Origin: Paenibacillus gallinarum
GTDB taxonomy: Bacteria > Bacillota > Bacilli > Paenibacillales > Paenibacillaceae
Direction: 5' to 3'
Length of the DNA stretch: 64,000 nt
Assembly: GCF_014836635.1 (NCBI RefSeq)
Contig: NZ_JACSQL010000007.1
Location: forward strand, 172,768-236,767
The notes under the pieces are model-generated. The model ran no database searches. It saw nothing but the letters and a program-made list of their open reading frames with translations, and was not told the DNA's origin. The translations under genes and the position numbers were made by a program. Positions within the stretch are counted from its first letter, which is position 1. Every line of letters begins with the position of its first letter. Below are positions 35,947-44,828 of this stretch, piece after piece.

Positions 35947-38502
35947 ATGTTATACAACAATCAGATGAAATGGAAGTTAAGAGGAAGAGGTTCAAGAAAG
36001 ATGATGACCGTCTTTTTGAGTTTTTCGGTAGCGCTTTCATTCACAGGATTGCAGCCTTTTGGTCTTGATTCTGTACAAGCAGCGGAAGGAAGTCAGTTCA
36101 AAGGAGCTTTGATCCCCGCATTTCCTGGTGCAGAAGGCGGAGGTGCCTACACCAGCGGCGGTCGGGGCGGCGATGTCTACATTGTTACAAACCTAAAGGA
36201 TTATGGTGAAAAAGATCAACCTATTGAAGGATCGCTTCGATATGGGATTCTATCTACTCCTAAAGAAGGACGTACGATTGTTTTCAACGTTTCCGGTACC
36301 ATTGAACTGAAAGGCACCCTTCGTCTTAAAAACATTAAAAACCTGACCATTGCGGGTCAAACGGCACCTGGCAATGGAATTACCATTGCGGGCTGGGATA
36401 CGAACATCAGCGATTCGGAAAACCTTATCATCAGGTACCTTTCCTTCCGCCCAGGTGCAACCAATGTCTATAATGGCAGTGATTCAATGGATGCCCTATG
36501 GGGAAGAGACAATAACTATTTCATTATTGATCACTCCTCCTTCAGTTGGAACACAGATGAGACCCTGTCTACTTACAGAGGTGAGAACGGAACAATCCAG
36601 TGGTCTATCATTTCAGAGAGTCTGACGCTATCGGGGCACTCTAAAGGTCGTCATGGCTACGGCGGTATTGCGGGTGGAGATAAAACAACCTTCCATCACA
36701 ATCTGTACGCAAATCATACTTCGCGGAATCCAAGACTCGGCGGCGGTTATGCAGGTGCGGCTAACGCAGATCATGTCGCTGTCGTTCAATTCTCTAACAA
36801 CGTCATCTATAACTGGGGATTTAATACTACATATGGCGGCGGCTTTACCTACACTAATTTTATGAATAACGTAGAGATTGCAGGCCCAGGTACCAGGGAT
36901 AATGTAACAGACCGAGTCCTAGATGCTGGCGAATCTAAAAAGATTGGCGGTTTCTACATCTCAGGCAATCGGATTAATAATAAAACAACCGGTCTACTCG
37001 ATCCTTCCTCGAAACATATCCAAAACTCGGGTGACGTCGAAGGTGATACAAAGACGATTTATGCAACTACACCTTATCTGTCCGCAGATAGCACAGGAGT
37101 TAACCATGGAATTACGAATCAAGCTTTTGATGATTATGTACAAAATGGTGTGAAAATAGCGAATGGTAAATTACTTGACGCGATCTTGCAGCAAGCAGGA
37201 GCCACCTATCCTCGTCGTGATGCAATCGATGCAAGAATTGTAGCTGAGGTAGAAAAAGGTTTTGGCAGATACATCAACACAGAACATGAGGTTGGAGGTT
37301 ATGTCTCTCCTTTTGGCGTGATTGAAGAACAGCATCCAGCGAATTATGACACGAATCTAAATGGTATTGAGGATAATTGGGAAAAGAAAAACAAGATCTG
37401 GGATACCACAGATGCATATAAGACGGTGACAGACCAAGGTTATACATGGCTTGAACTCTACATCAATAGTCTAGTCGATATGAATCATGTGGCGGAGAAT
37501 CCCGAAGCTAAAATGACAAAACCAGATAATAATACACAATTGAAAGTAGGAGAAGCCGTCTCCGTGAAAATCAAAGCGGACTCCAAATTCGGACATAAAA
37601 TTAGTAAGGTTGCTGTATACAATGGTTCTGAGTATCTTGGCGATGCGGTGAAAAAAGGGAATAACTACGAGTACACAATTAAAGATCTTGCAGATGCTTC
37701 CTATTATATCTCGGCAAGAGTTACGGATTCGAAAGGGAATACAACCCAAACCACCGCTGCTAATATTCATGTAAATGCACCTTCTCGCTCTCTTAATAGT
37801 GAAGGTTTTAAATCTGACGATGTCGGATCTCCTGATCTTAAGGGTACTGCAAGTATGACAGATGGAGTATTTACCGTGAAAGGTAATGGGAAGCTCGGGA
37901 TGAGTGAAGGCAGCACAAAACAATCACGTGAGAATGATGCAGATAAGGACGATTTCCATTTCGTTTATAAGGAATTGTCAGGTGATATGGAGATTACCGC
38001 GAAGCTGGAGGAGATTGGTTCTGTAGACAATCATGCTTTTACAGGTCTGATGATTCGAGATGACTTGAAAAAGGATAGCGCCACCGCTGCTTTAGGACTC
38101 TCTACGGTGAAATTATCGAAAGATTACAGCTGGTCTACCTACCTAGCAGGAAGAAACAGCAAGGGTGCGGACTTCGACCGATTAACGGAAACGTTGGATA
38201 GCCCATCTGCAGCTCAAGAAGCTGGAATTCAGCTCCTTCCTGACATTGCATTTAAATTAAATGGTGTGGAACAAGGATACTGGCTCAAACTCGGACGCAA
38301 AGGTGATACCTTCTATGCTTATGGTTCAGCAGACGGTAGCAACTGGACAAAAATCGGTGAGAAAACGATCGCGATGCGAGATTCTGTATTTGTTGGCATG
38401 GCTGTAGACAGCAATGATGTAGCGAATGATATTGAGCAGTTGAACTATGCGAAGTTCTCCAATGTGAGCGTCAAGGATAGCTTTAATCCATTAGGTGAGT
38501 AA
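35947..38502 (+). CDS. Secreted pectate lyase, PL1-like, with C-terminal accessory domains
   Basis: An 851-residue exported enzyme. Signal peptide to about residue 45 (cut near VQAAEG). The right-handed beta-helix of PL1-type lyases follows (about 50-450), with FPGAEGGGAYTSGGRGG, RTIVFNVSGTIEL, LTIAGQTAPG, IIRYLSFRPG and DHSSFSWNTDETLS. An Ig-like domain (about 515-610) and a C-terminal concanavalin-like DUF1349-type domain (about 640-845) come after. It cleaves homogalacturonan outside the cell by beta-elimination. A strong terminator follows. Function agrees with the pectin operon at 6-22 kb. Confidence 0.88.
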   Translation: MLYNNQMKWKLRGRGSRKMMTVFLSFSVALSFTGLQPFGLDSVQAAEGSQFKGALIPAFPGAEGGGAYTSGGRGGDVYIVTNLKDYGEKDQPIEGSLRYGILSTPKEGRTIVFNVSGTIELKGTLRLKNIKNLTIAGQTAPGNGITIAGWDTNISDSENLIIRYLSFRPGATNVYNGSDSMDALWGRDNNYFIIDHSSFSWNTDETLSTYRGENGTIQWSIISESLTLSGHSKGRHGYGGIAGGDKTTFHHNLYANHTSRNPRLGGGYAGAANADHVAVVQFSNNVIYNWGFNTTYGGGFTYTNFMNNVEIAGPGTRDNVTDRVLDAGESKKIGGFYISGNRINNKTTGLLDPSSKHIQNSGDVEGDTKTIYATTPYLSADSTGVNHGITNQAFDDYVQNGVKIANGKLLDAILQQAGATYPRRDAIDARIVAEVEKGFGRYINTEHEVGGYVSPFGVIEEQHPANYDTNLNGIEDNWEKKNKIWDTTDAYKTVTDQGYTWLELYINSLVDMNHVAENPEAKMTKPDNNTQLKVGEAVSVKIKADSKFGHKISKVAVYNGSEYLGDAVKKGNNYEYTIKDLADASYYISARVTDSKGNTTQTTAANIHVNAPSRSLNSEGFKSDDVGSPDLKGTASMTDGVFTVKGNGKLGMSEGSTKQSRENDADKDDFHFVYKELSGDMEITAKLEEIGSVDNHAFTGLMIRDDLKKDSATAALGLSTVKLSKDYSWSTYLAGRNSKGADFDRLTETLDSPSAAQEAGIQLLPDIAFKLNGVEQGYWLKLGRKGDTFYAYGSADGSNWTKIGEKTIAMRDSVFVGMAVDSNDVANDIEQLNYAKFSNVSVKDSFNPLGE

Positions 38503-38555
38503 GCTGTAGCCACATGTGGTGAGTAGAAAACATCTTGAATAGTAAGATTACTTTT

Positions 38556-38586
38556 ATGGGGGATGGTAAAAATCCCCCATATTTTT
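38556..38586 (+). terminator. Terminator of the pectate lyase gene
   Basis: Nine-base perfect arms ATGGGGGAT (38556-38564) and ATCCCCCAT (38572-38580), followed by ATTTTTG. Confidence 0.88.
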
Positions 38587-38665
38587 GTGTATGGGGGATC
38601 AAAATGTGCCTGGTTACCTGCAAATATTTATTAATCCAGCGGTGTGATTCATTTAAAAATAAGGT

Positions 38666-38974
38666 TTACCCTTCAACCACATCAGCTCGAAGTTCTGATG
38701 AAATTTCGAGCATTTTAGGAATGACTGCTTCGTTTGCAACGGCTACGTAAATGTCTCCCATGTATAGTCGGAACGGAATTTCAAGATCCCCATGCTTCCA
38801 CATGAAAAAATCACCTTTGATCGACATCGTGCTCTCCGTGCCTTTCACGGTAAATACCTCCGTGTAGGTAAAATCGGGTTTCGTTGCAAAGTAATCTTTG
38901 CACTCTTCCAAAGTAATCGCTTGTTCTGTTATGTTTTCTTGCATCGATCGTGTTATACGAAAACGCTGATTCAT
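38666..38974 (-). CDS. Small hypothetical protein
   Basis: A 102-residue soluble protein with TAGGAGG before its ATG. It is predicted to be mostly beta (FTYTEVFTVKGTESTMSIKGDFFMWKHGD). Not recognised. It stands alone between the pectate lyase and rhaD. Confidence 0.65.
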   Translation of the reverse strand: MNQRFRITRSMQENITEQAITLEECKDYFATKPDFTYTEVFTVKGTESTMSIKGDFFMWKHGDLEIPFRLYMGDIYVAVANEAVIPKMLEISSELRADVVEG

Positions 38975-39093
38975 TAATATGCCTCCTATATTGTCATCAC
39001 TTTCAATACTCTCTACATTTTTTACATCAAATCATATTTTCTCATTCCCCGAATCTTCTGTCAAAGAAAGTCCTGCTCATTCTTGTTTAATTA

Positions 39094-39130
39094 CAAAAAG
39101 AAAAGCCCTATCCTAATGGATAGAAGCTTT
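39094..39130 (-). terminator. Terminator of rhaD
   Basis: On the minus strand AAAGC/GCTTT outside and CTATCC/GGATAG inside, followed by TTTTCTTTTT. It lies just after the rhaD stop. Confidence 0.75.
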
Positions 39131-39137
39131 GAATTAA

Positions 39138-39992
39138 TTAATTTAATATTCCAGGACGTGGTACAACTCCAAATTCCTCTGCAAGTACGATTAATTCTTT
39201 GTTTGTTATTCTTTGCTTGATTTCGTGGTGTGCAATTAACATATAGATCTGAGCTGCTTTTTCGATCGTTTCGATAAGCCCTAACGCATCGTCAATAGAA
39301 TTGCCTGTACCAAAGATACCATGATGCGGCCATAACACGGCACGGTGTTCCGCCATTTTGAGTGCGGTCTCGCGTCCAATCTCACTAGAACCGGGTACCA
39401 TCCAAGGAATGATTCCAATACCGTCAGGGAAAACAACGATACATTCCGTGCACATTTCCCATAGGGTTCTCGTAAACTTATCCTCATTTAATTCGTGAAT
39501 AAAAGTCATCGCTATCACATTTGTCGCATGGTTATGTATGACTACACGATGATTAGGATCGATTTTTATCCTTTCGATATGACTCATGAAGTGGGCAGCC
39601 AGCTCGCTTGTTGGCTTCGCATCATCTGGTAATCCCCAAAGAAGCTCAAGGGTCTCCCCATCCTTAGATATACGAATCACACCTAGATTAGCTTCTGGAT
39701 CATCAATAATATTTTTGAAATATTTCCCAGAACCCGTTACGATAAAGTATTTTCCCGCTAGTTCGTTAACTGGAAATGCAGGCTTAAATGTACGGATCAC
39801 TTGATCAATATCCATATAGGCAGCCACTTCTGATTCATCGAGAAGATAGCTGACATTGCCTCCATTTCGTTCGTCCCAGCCAAATCTCCACATATGCTGT
39901 GTTGCTTCAGCCATCACTCTCACAAATGGTATATCGAGTGCTGGAACATTCCCCTTTTTAAATCCATGAGTCGTACTCATCTTCGTCACCAC
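39138..39992 (-). CDS. rhaD: Rhamnulose-1-phosphate aldolase
   Basis: A 284-residue class II aldolase that splits L-rhamnulose-1-phosphate into DHAP and L-lactaldehyde. The zinc site is formed by His153 and His155 (HNHATN) and a His in PHHG (223-224). RNGGNVS and TGSGKYFKN bind the phosphate, and Glu130 (PTSE) is near the catalytic-acid position. Start is uncertain: GTG codons at 39992 and 39989 or ATG at 39980. The remaining rha genes are outside the window. It fits use of rhamnose from rhamnogalacturonan. Confidence 0.9.
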   Translation of the reverse strand: MVTKMSTTHGFKKGNVPALDIPFVRVMAEATQHMWRFGWDERNGGNVSYLLDESEVAAYMDIDQVIRTFKPAFPVNELAGKYFIVTGSGKYFKNIIDDPEANLGVIRISKDGETLELLWGLPDDAKPTSELAAHFMSHIERIKIDPNHRVVIHNHATNVIAMTFIHELNEDKFTRTLWEMCTECIVVFPDGIGIIPWMVPGSSEIGRETALKMAEHRAVLWPHHGIFGTGNSIDDALGLIETIEKAAQIYMLIAHHEIKQRITNKELIVLAEEFGVVPRPGILN

Positions 39993-40129
39993 AATCCTTT
40001 CTAGTATAAGTAAACATTACAATAGATCTTGTGAGACATTTAGAACAATTCTTTTGGTTTGACTCTTAGATTACTGAAATCAATCATTTTACTATCCATC
40101 ATATCTGTTATTTTCTTTGAAGTCCACAT

Positions 40130-40174
40130 AAACAAAGATACACCATATGAGATCGATAAGGTGTATCTTTGTTT
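40130..40174 (-). terminator. Long perfect hairpin, probable terminator
   Basis: Fifteen-base perfect arms AAACAAAGATACACC and GGTGTATCTTTGTTT with a 15-base loop, 80 bases downstream of the kinase-like gene. The T tract is interrupted, so it may also act as an RNA stabiliser. Confidence 0.6.
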
Positions 40175-40254
40175 ACAATAGGAACGCTAAAATGAAAGAT
40201 ATTATTTTATAGTTAAAATTAGCCGCGCTTTTGCCTCTAATTAGTAAAAAGCTG

Positions 40255-41268
40255 CTAGCTAGAAATCTCCAGTGGCACGAATAAAAATGATGAATCGTTT
40301 AAATAAGCTTTTAATATGGCTTCCGCATAAGGTTGCTCTTCAATTAACCCATCCCACTCGGCAGAATCATCTGCATGAAAACTATATGCTTCAATGAGTG
40401 CCATAATGAAGAAAGCTTCCAGCTTCGGTATGTATTCACCATGAAGTTGTCTAATTCTCTCATACCCTTTCATAAAAAGAACGCGTTGCGGAGGGAATAG
40501 TCCAAGAATGGACTGAGCTATATCGTATAAGTGATAACCGAAGCCGCACCTGCCAAAATCAATCGGATAAGGTTCACCTTCAAAGAACACGATGTTACCA
40601 TTATGTAAGTCAGCATGAATCATTCCAAAGTCATGTTCGTGACTTGTAAGTGTTTTAAGTAGTTCAGTCACTTTCTCAGCGGCCATCGAATACAACTCTA
40701 ACGCTTCATTTGATATAAAATGCCCGTGATTGAGTTGTAGATGAGCCCAGTCCCTCTCAAAAGTATGGATGCCCCAAGAAGGACGTGAAAAGTCTGTGGA
40801 TGGACTAAAATCAGTGCTTGCTTTGTGAAGATGTGCCATCAATTCCCCCATCTTTTGTATCGTCTCTTCTGTATGCTCCCCCTTCTCTAAACGCTCACCT
40901 TCGACCCAAGTTAATAAAGTGGCATAGTACTGCTTTCCGTCATCTGTGTATGCAGTGGTAACTAAAGAGCCCTCCCTATTCCGCACGGCAACAGGCAAAG
41001 TGATGCCCTTACTTTTCATCGCTGATGTCCATTCTAGTTCAGAGCTAATCTCTTTCGGATTTTTGCCTGCCGAATGAATACGGAGTAAAAATGATTCTCC
41101 CTGGTCAGCTGCAATTCGAAAAGTGACATGCTCTGATATTTGGATGAAGTGAATTGAATTCCAGTTAATCTCGTATTTTTGTAGTGCATGAAGAGCAGCT
41201 TGCTTGGTTTGTTTTAGCGTATCATTCCGATTGATCTCGGTATCCATCTGAAATCCCTTAGCCATCAT
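40255..41268 (-). CDS. Phosphotransferase (homoserine kinase-like/CotS-like)
   Basis: A 337-residue APH-fold kinase with HADLHNGN (catalytic loop, about 210-217) and IDFGRCG (metal-binding). AAAGGAG before the tandem ATG start. The third member of this fold in the window, not obviously a duplicate of the other two. Substrate unknown. The broken murE lies upstream. Confidence 0.8.
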   Translation of the reverse strand: MMAKGFQMDTEINRNDTLKQTKQAALHALQKYEINWNSIHFIQISEHVTFRIAADQGESFLLRIHSAGKNPKEISSELEWTSAMKSKGITLPVAVRNREGSLVTTAYTDDGKQYYATLLTWVEGERLEKGEHTEETIQKMGELMAHLHKASTDFSPSTDFSRPSWGIHTFERDWAHLQLNHGHFISNEALELYSMAAEKVTELLKTLTSHEHDFGMIHADLHNGNIVFFEGEPYPIDFGRCGFGYHLYDIAQSILGLFPPQRVLFMKGYERIRQLHGEYIPKLEAFFIMALIEAYSFHADDSAEWDGLIEEQPYAEAILKAYLNDSSFLFVPLEISS

Positions 41269-41385
41269 TGGTCTCCTTTATCTGAAGATATCTTTACGTT
41301 ATTATAATTGACCAGTAAATAGTTAGAGAGATAATAAATTTTTTAAGCTGATTTTTACTAAGAATGAATGATTGTTCCTTAATCG

Positions 41386-41407
41386 AAAAAAGCCGCCAAC
41401 TGGCGAC
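41386..41407 (-). terminator. Terminator of the murE-like gene
   Basis: On the minus strand GTCGCC, loop AGTT, GGCGGC, then six T. It marks the true 3' end of the interrupted murE-like gene. Confidence 0.75.
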
Positions 41408-41468
41408 CTCTTCTACTTGATGGACTTTTAAAATAATCGTGTATTTTGCCAATCTCAACGTTAGTAAC

Positions 41469-41800
41469 TTAGTGATTAGATTTAATCCGAAAGATCGCTT
41501 CTTTTGCCTCTTCTCGATCATCAAAGTGTATCGTATGATCTTTTAAAATTTGGTAAGTTTCATGCCCTTTTCCTGCAATCAATATAATATCGCCTGGCCT
41601 CACTAAGCTGATTGCTCGTTCAATTGCTTGTTTGCGATCAGTGATGAGTTCGTATTGACCTGTGAAGTCATCATAGTCCAGTACACCTTGTTCAATATCA
41701 AGAAGAATCTGATCAGGATCTTCAGAACGAGGATTATCGGATGTCACGATAACAATGTCGCTGTATTTTGCTGCCAGCTTACCTTTTTCTTAACTCATAA
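41469..41800 (-). pseudogene. murE-like ligase, C-terminal fragment
   Basis: About 105 residues of the C-terminal domain of UDP-MurNAc-tripeptide synthetase: GKLAAKYSDIVIVTSDNPRS, ILIAGKGHETYQIL and FDDREEAKEAI. The DNPR motif is the meso-diaminopimelate recognition signature. Homology continues upstream through LMS to about 41800 across an in-frame TAA at 41790-41792. The preceding part of the gene (ending GCGGDRDKKKRP) is found 10 kb away at 51800. The cell must have another functional murE elsewhere. Confidence 0.85.
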
Positions 41801-42102
41801 GTTTGAATTTCAACGAACATGCATTCTTTTCTCGCTCAATAAATAATACAAAATCAGACTGAGACAAACTCGCTATTGAATCGAGAATATCTAATTTTTT
41901 AAATAAAAGCGGGGTCCTCAGATCGATTTAAAACATTTTTTAATTGAGATAAACGGCCACGTCGCAATCACGAATTCATTCATTTTTCTAAGCTGAAAAC
42001 CAATTAGTTTATCTCAAAATGTATAATTTACAAGAGTCCTCTCCCACTATCAATTGACCTCCTTTAATTCATTACTGTCCGGTTCCTCAAAGGTATCATT
42101 CA

Positions 42103-42597
42103 TCATTTGAAAACCTCATTCTCATTTGTGTCTAATACACTTATTAGGTCATTCAATAACTCTTCACTTTCAGCGTCCTGTACTTTTCCACTCACGGGTA
42201 TTTTGTATAAAGCAGATTTAATTCCCAATCTCCTGATTAAATTACAATGATGTAGAATATTCACTTTGCTAACAGAGGGAAGTGCATTTTAAGATCATCA
42301 GAGCCCTCAGATGAGATAGCGTATACTAATTAAAGTACATTCATTAAACAGAAAATTTCTTCATTAAAAATTTGTATTGGAAACGTTATCTTCGACTTGT
42401 CGAATCACATAACTACGGTACTCTGTAGAATCTTTTAACAAAGTCATTGATACTGAACCTTGTGCGAATAAGTGGCTCAATGTGGCTGATCTCGTTCCCT
42501 TTTTTACATATACAAAATGCTTATTTTTTGAAAATAGATCACACACTTCTATTTTTCCCATGGAATTTGCTATCTGGAAGTTCTTTTGTCTAAGCAT
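42103..42597 (-). pseudogene. DUF6119/TIGR04141 defence-associated protein, relic
   Basis: Two pieces survive. 42364-42597 encodes IEVCDLFSKNKHFVYVKK then SATLSHLFAQGSVSMTLL, the conserved centre of the TIGR04141 sporadically distributed family. In a separate frame, 42103-42290 encodes a tail (LPSVSKVNILHHC, RLGIKSALYKIPV) like its C-terminal end (compare LPFFSKVNL). The intact protein is about 500-600 residues, so most is lost and the frame is broken. The family is usually found in defence islands, in line with the neighbours. Assignment is from memory of the motif. Confidence 0.6.
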
Positions 42598-43182
42598 AAA
42601 AAATTATCCTGAATAGAAAAAGCCAAACGATCAGGCTTTAGTGCATTATGGAATGCGAACACTTTTATATCATTAGATATGTAACCAGTCTTATGGCGTC
42701 CGAACTTAATGAGTTGTTAAATTGTACTATTTATCGAGAAATCATGGCCATGACGCAAACTTCGAGTACCAGTACGCAACTCACATAACATCAGTCCTAT
42801 ATCGTAGTTTTATTTCGCTAAAGCCGCTAAATTAGCGACTTTCGATGGGACCATGTTCTTAAGGATTCGACGATATCCTGATCTGCCGTCTCCTAGTCAA
42901 ACTCTTTTTCCAAGCCCAAGCGTTTCTTGATCTCTTCCACGACGGCGTAGTAATAAACAGCCTCAATCTCATTCGTCACTTCCTCGATCAGCTATTCAGT
43001 TCAGTACAATCTCCTCTCGCTCCTCCGATTTACCAAGCAGCTCCAAGAGACGATCCCAGATTTGTGGTCGTCCGCTTGCCTTGTTAACCGATACCCTCGA
43101 TCACACGAATATACTTGAACTTAATCCCAAACTTCTTGTTTATGACTATAGTGTCTTCACTATTTGGGTTGTATTGTGATAA
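42598..43182. other. Gap with hairpin terminators and decayed coding sequence
   Basis: A hairpin AAAGCC/GGCTTT lies at 42618-42641. From about 42880 to 43140 the minus strand reads like broken protein in shifting frames (KKFGIKFKYIRVIEGIG; SGRPQIWDRLLELLGKSEER; IEEVTNEIEAVYYYAVVEEI) with stops between. I do not recognise the family. No intact gene is seen. Confidence 0.5.
42820..42860. repeat. Direct repeat A, left of CBASS
   Basis: AAAGCCGCTAA..TAGCGACTTTC..GGGACCATGTTCTT. It matches repeat B at 48483 in about 35 of 39 aligned bases, same orientation. Each contains a small GCCGCT/AGCGAC hairpin. They bracket the CBASS operon. Confidence 0.6.
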
Positions 43183-44304
43183 TTAAATGTTAAAAGTTCG
43201 CTGATAGCGCGTGACTCCTCGATATTTATATTCGTATAAGGCTACTTCAGGCCACATATTTTGATTAATGCTACGTCCAAGCTCAATAGCCAGTCCGGCG
43301 GGGCCGCTATACAATAAATGAATTAGGCTGTATTTTTTTTGCCGATGTAAGGCTTCAACCTCATCCTTAAACAGCTTTTGAATTTGTTGAACCTGTTCAA
43401 AATAAAGCAATCTTTTTACATGGGGATTTTCAATTACAATATCATACCGATCAAGTTCTTCTCCCAATATAGCATGAACATCCTCGTCTGTAATCGTATC
43501 ACTAATTGAAATAGTTACAATTAACTCCTTAGATTGGTTATCTGCAAATGAGGATTTTGGCATTAAGTCTTCTAACAAGGACGTATTCGGTGCTTTATTA
43601 ACCCAAAGACTAGCTTCTCGATCATATTGGTATATTGTTAATGGAACAGTATCTGATAATAATTTTCCCAGATGAATTAACAAAGGTATAGGGGAAATGG
43701 CATACACTTCAGCAACATCGTACTTTCCCTTATTGATTCGATCAACATACTTTTCATATAATTTTAAATTATCCGCCTTCCCTTGCTCCCAGCCTTCTAT
43801 TGTAAAATCAGAGAACTGAACTTGACTCTCAATAGCTTCAAGCATGATATTAGGTGAATGTTGGGTTAATGGCAGTGTTGTGAGTGGCGGGCCTAATCGC
43901 TTATGCAAAATAGCAAGACTCTTTTTCTTTTCATCTGTCCAACTTCTCACCCAGGTCTGATGTTTACTCTTCATTTCAAACAATAAAGCCGGTGGAAAAG
44001 ACTCTTTATTGTGTGCGTCATCGATAAGTTTAGAATGTGTATAACACATTAACATTAAGTTTGAGACATCCTCCAGATTGTCATCTGAATATCCAAACTC
44101 TTCTGCAAACTCGTGTCTTGCCCCTCCCTTACTATGACCAATGATATGAGCGATAATACCAGCATTCGTAAGTTTACCCTTGGTGTTTACAACTAATCTT
44201 TCCGTACAATCCTCAAATGTGCAAATCCCTCCACTGATCATCCATAAATGATAAGTTTCTGCAGGCGAAAGTTTTCTGCGCTTTGTAGACTTTGGCTTAG
44301 TCAT
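43183..44304 (-). CDS. cap5: CBASS effector: HNH endonuclease-SAVED protein
   Basis: A 373-residue Cap5-type effector. The N-terminal HNH nuclease has Zn ligands Cys28, Cys33, Cys87 and His90, with the catalytic His53 (IIAHIIGHSKGGARHE) and Asn82. From about residue 150 a SAVED domain follows (VAEVYAISPIPLLIHLGKLL, then LLYFEQVQQ, then YSGPAGLAIELGRSI near the end), which binds the cyclic nucleotide. When activated such proteins degrade double-stranded DNA and abort infection. AGGAGGT precedes the ATG, 17 bases after cap3. Last gene of the operon. Confidence 0.9.
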   Translation of the reverse strand: MTKPKSTKRRKLSPAETYHLWMISGGICTFEDCTERLVVNTKGKLTNAGIIAHIIGHSKGGARHEFAEEFGYSDDNLEDVSNLMLMCYTHSKLIDDAHNKESFPPALLFEMKSKHQTWVRSWTDEKKKSLAILHKRLGPPLTTLPLTQHSPNIMLEAIESQVQFSDFTIEGWEQGKADNLKLYEKYVDRINKGKYDVAEVYAISPIPLLIHLGKLLSDTVPLTIYQYDREASLWVNKAPNTSLLEDLMPKSSFADNQSKELIVTISISDTITDEDVHAILGEELDRYDIVIENPHVKRLLYFEQVQQIQKLFKDEVEALHRQKKYSLIHLLYSGPAGLAIELGRSINQNMWPEVALYEYKYRGVTRYQRTFNI

Positions 44305-44321
44305 TTCAATACCTCCTGATG

Positions 44322-44828
44322 TTAATTCTGAATATCATTTCGATTAAATGACCCAATTCTAAGAAAAGTATTCCCACTCACTTTTCTTTCACCATACCAT
44401 ATCACTAGCGTTTTAGTTCCTACGATGATAAAGTACAATTGGTTTTGGTCTTGTATAGATTCATATAACAATTTTCCCCATTCTTGCTTATCTATAATAG
44501 AAGGTGTTGGATTAGCTTCAGGATGTGTATGCCATTCACCGAGGTAGTAACACCTCCCTTCACTATTCTCCCAATGTTCATTAAAGAACTCCTGATGACC
44601 GACGGATTTCCTGATAAAGCGATATCTAGTTTGAACATCCGATTTCATAGGTTCGGAAGCATCGTCGACTACTATATGAGATTCACAATTCAAAATCCTT
44701 CCTATTAAAATACCTCCCGATTCAGGACTTTTCTTGTGATCCTGTGCATACGAAAACATCATCTTTAGTACATCATCGCATAACTTTAACTTACGATTAT
44801 CAGGCAAAGAATAAATGGCTTTCGACAT
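44322..44828 (-). CDS. cap3: CBASS JAMM-type isopeptidase
   Basis: A 168-residue protease. The JAB/MPN metal site is complete: Glu36, then HTHPEANPTPSIID with His100, His102 and Asp113 (HxHx10D). Cap3 cuts the bond that Cap2 makes between the CD-NTase C-terminus and its targets. Its ATG overlaps the cap2 stop by one base. Length is normal for Cap3. Confidence 0.92.
   Translation of the reverse strand: MSKAIYSLPDNRKLKLCDDVLKMMFSYAQDHKKSPESGGILIGRILNCESHIVVDDASEPMKSDVQTRYRFIRKSVGHQEFFNEHWENSEGRCYYLGEWHTHPEANPTPSIIDKQEWGKLLYESIQDQNQLYFIIVGTKTLVIWYGERKVSGNTFLRIGSFNRNDIQN

Noticed and set aside
40130..40174. Riboswitch at the long hairpin near 40.15 kb
   Set aside because: It is a simple perfect hairpin downstream of a gene, without conserved multi-helix architecture; a terminator is the simpler reading.
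41294..41524. Minus-strand frame overlapping the murE C-terminal piece and its terminator
   Set aside because: It crosses the terminator at 41386 and reads the murE sequence in the wrong frame.
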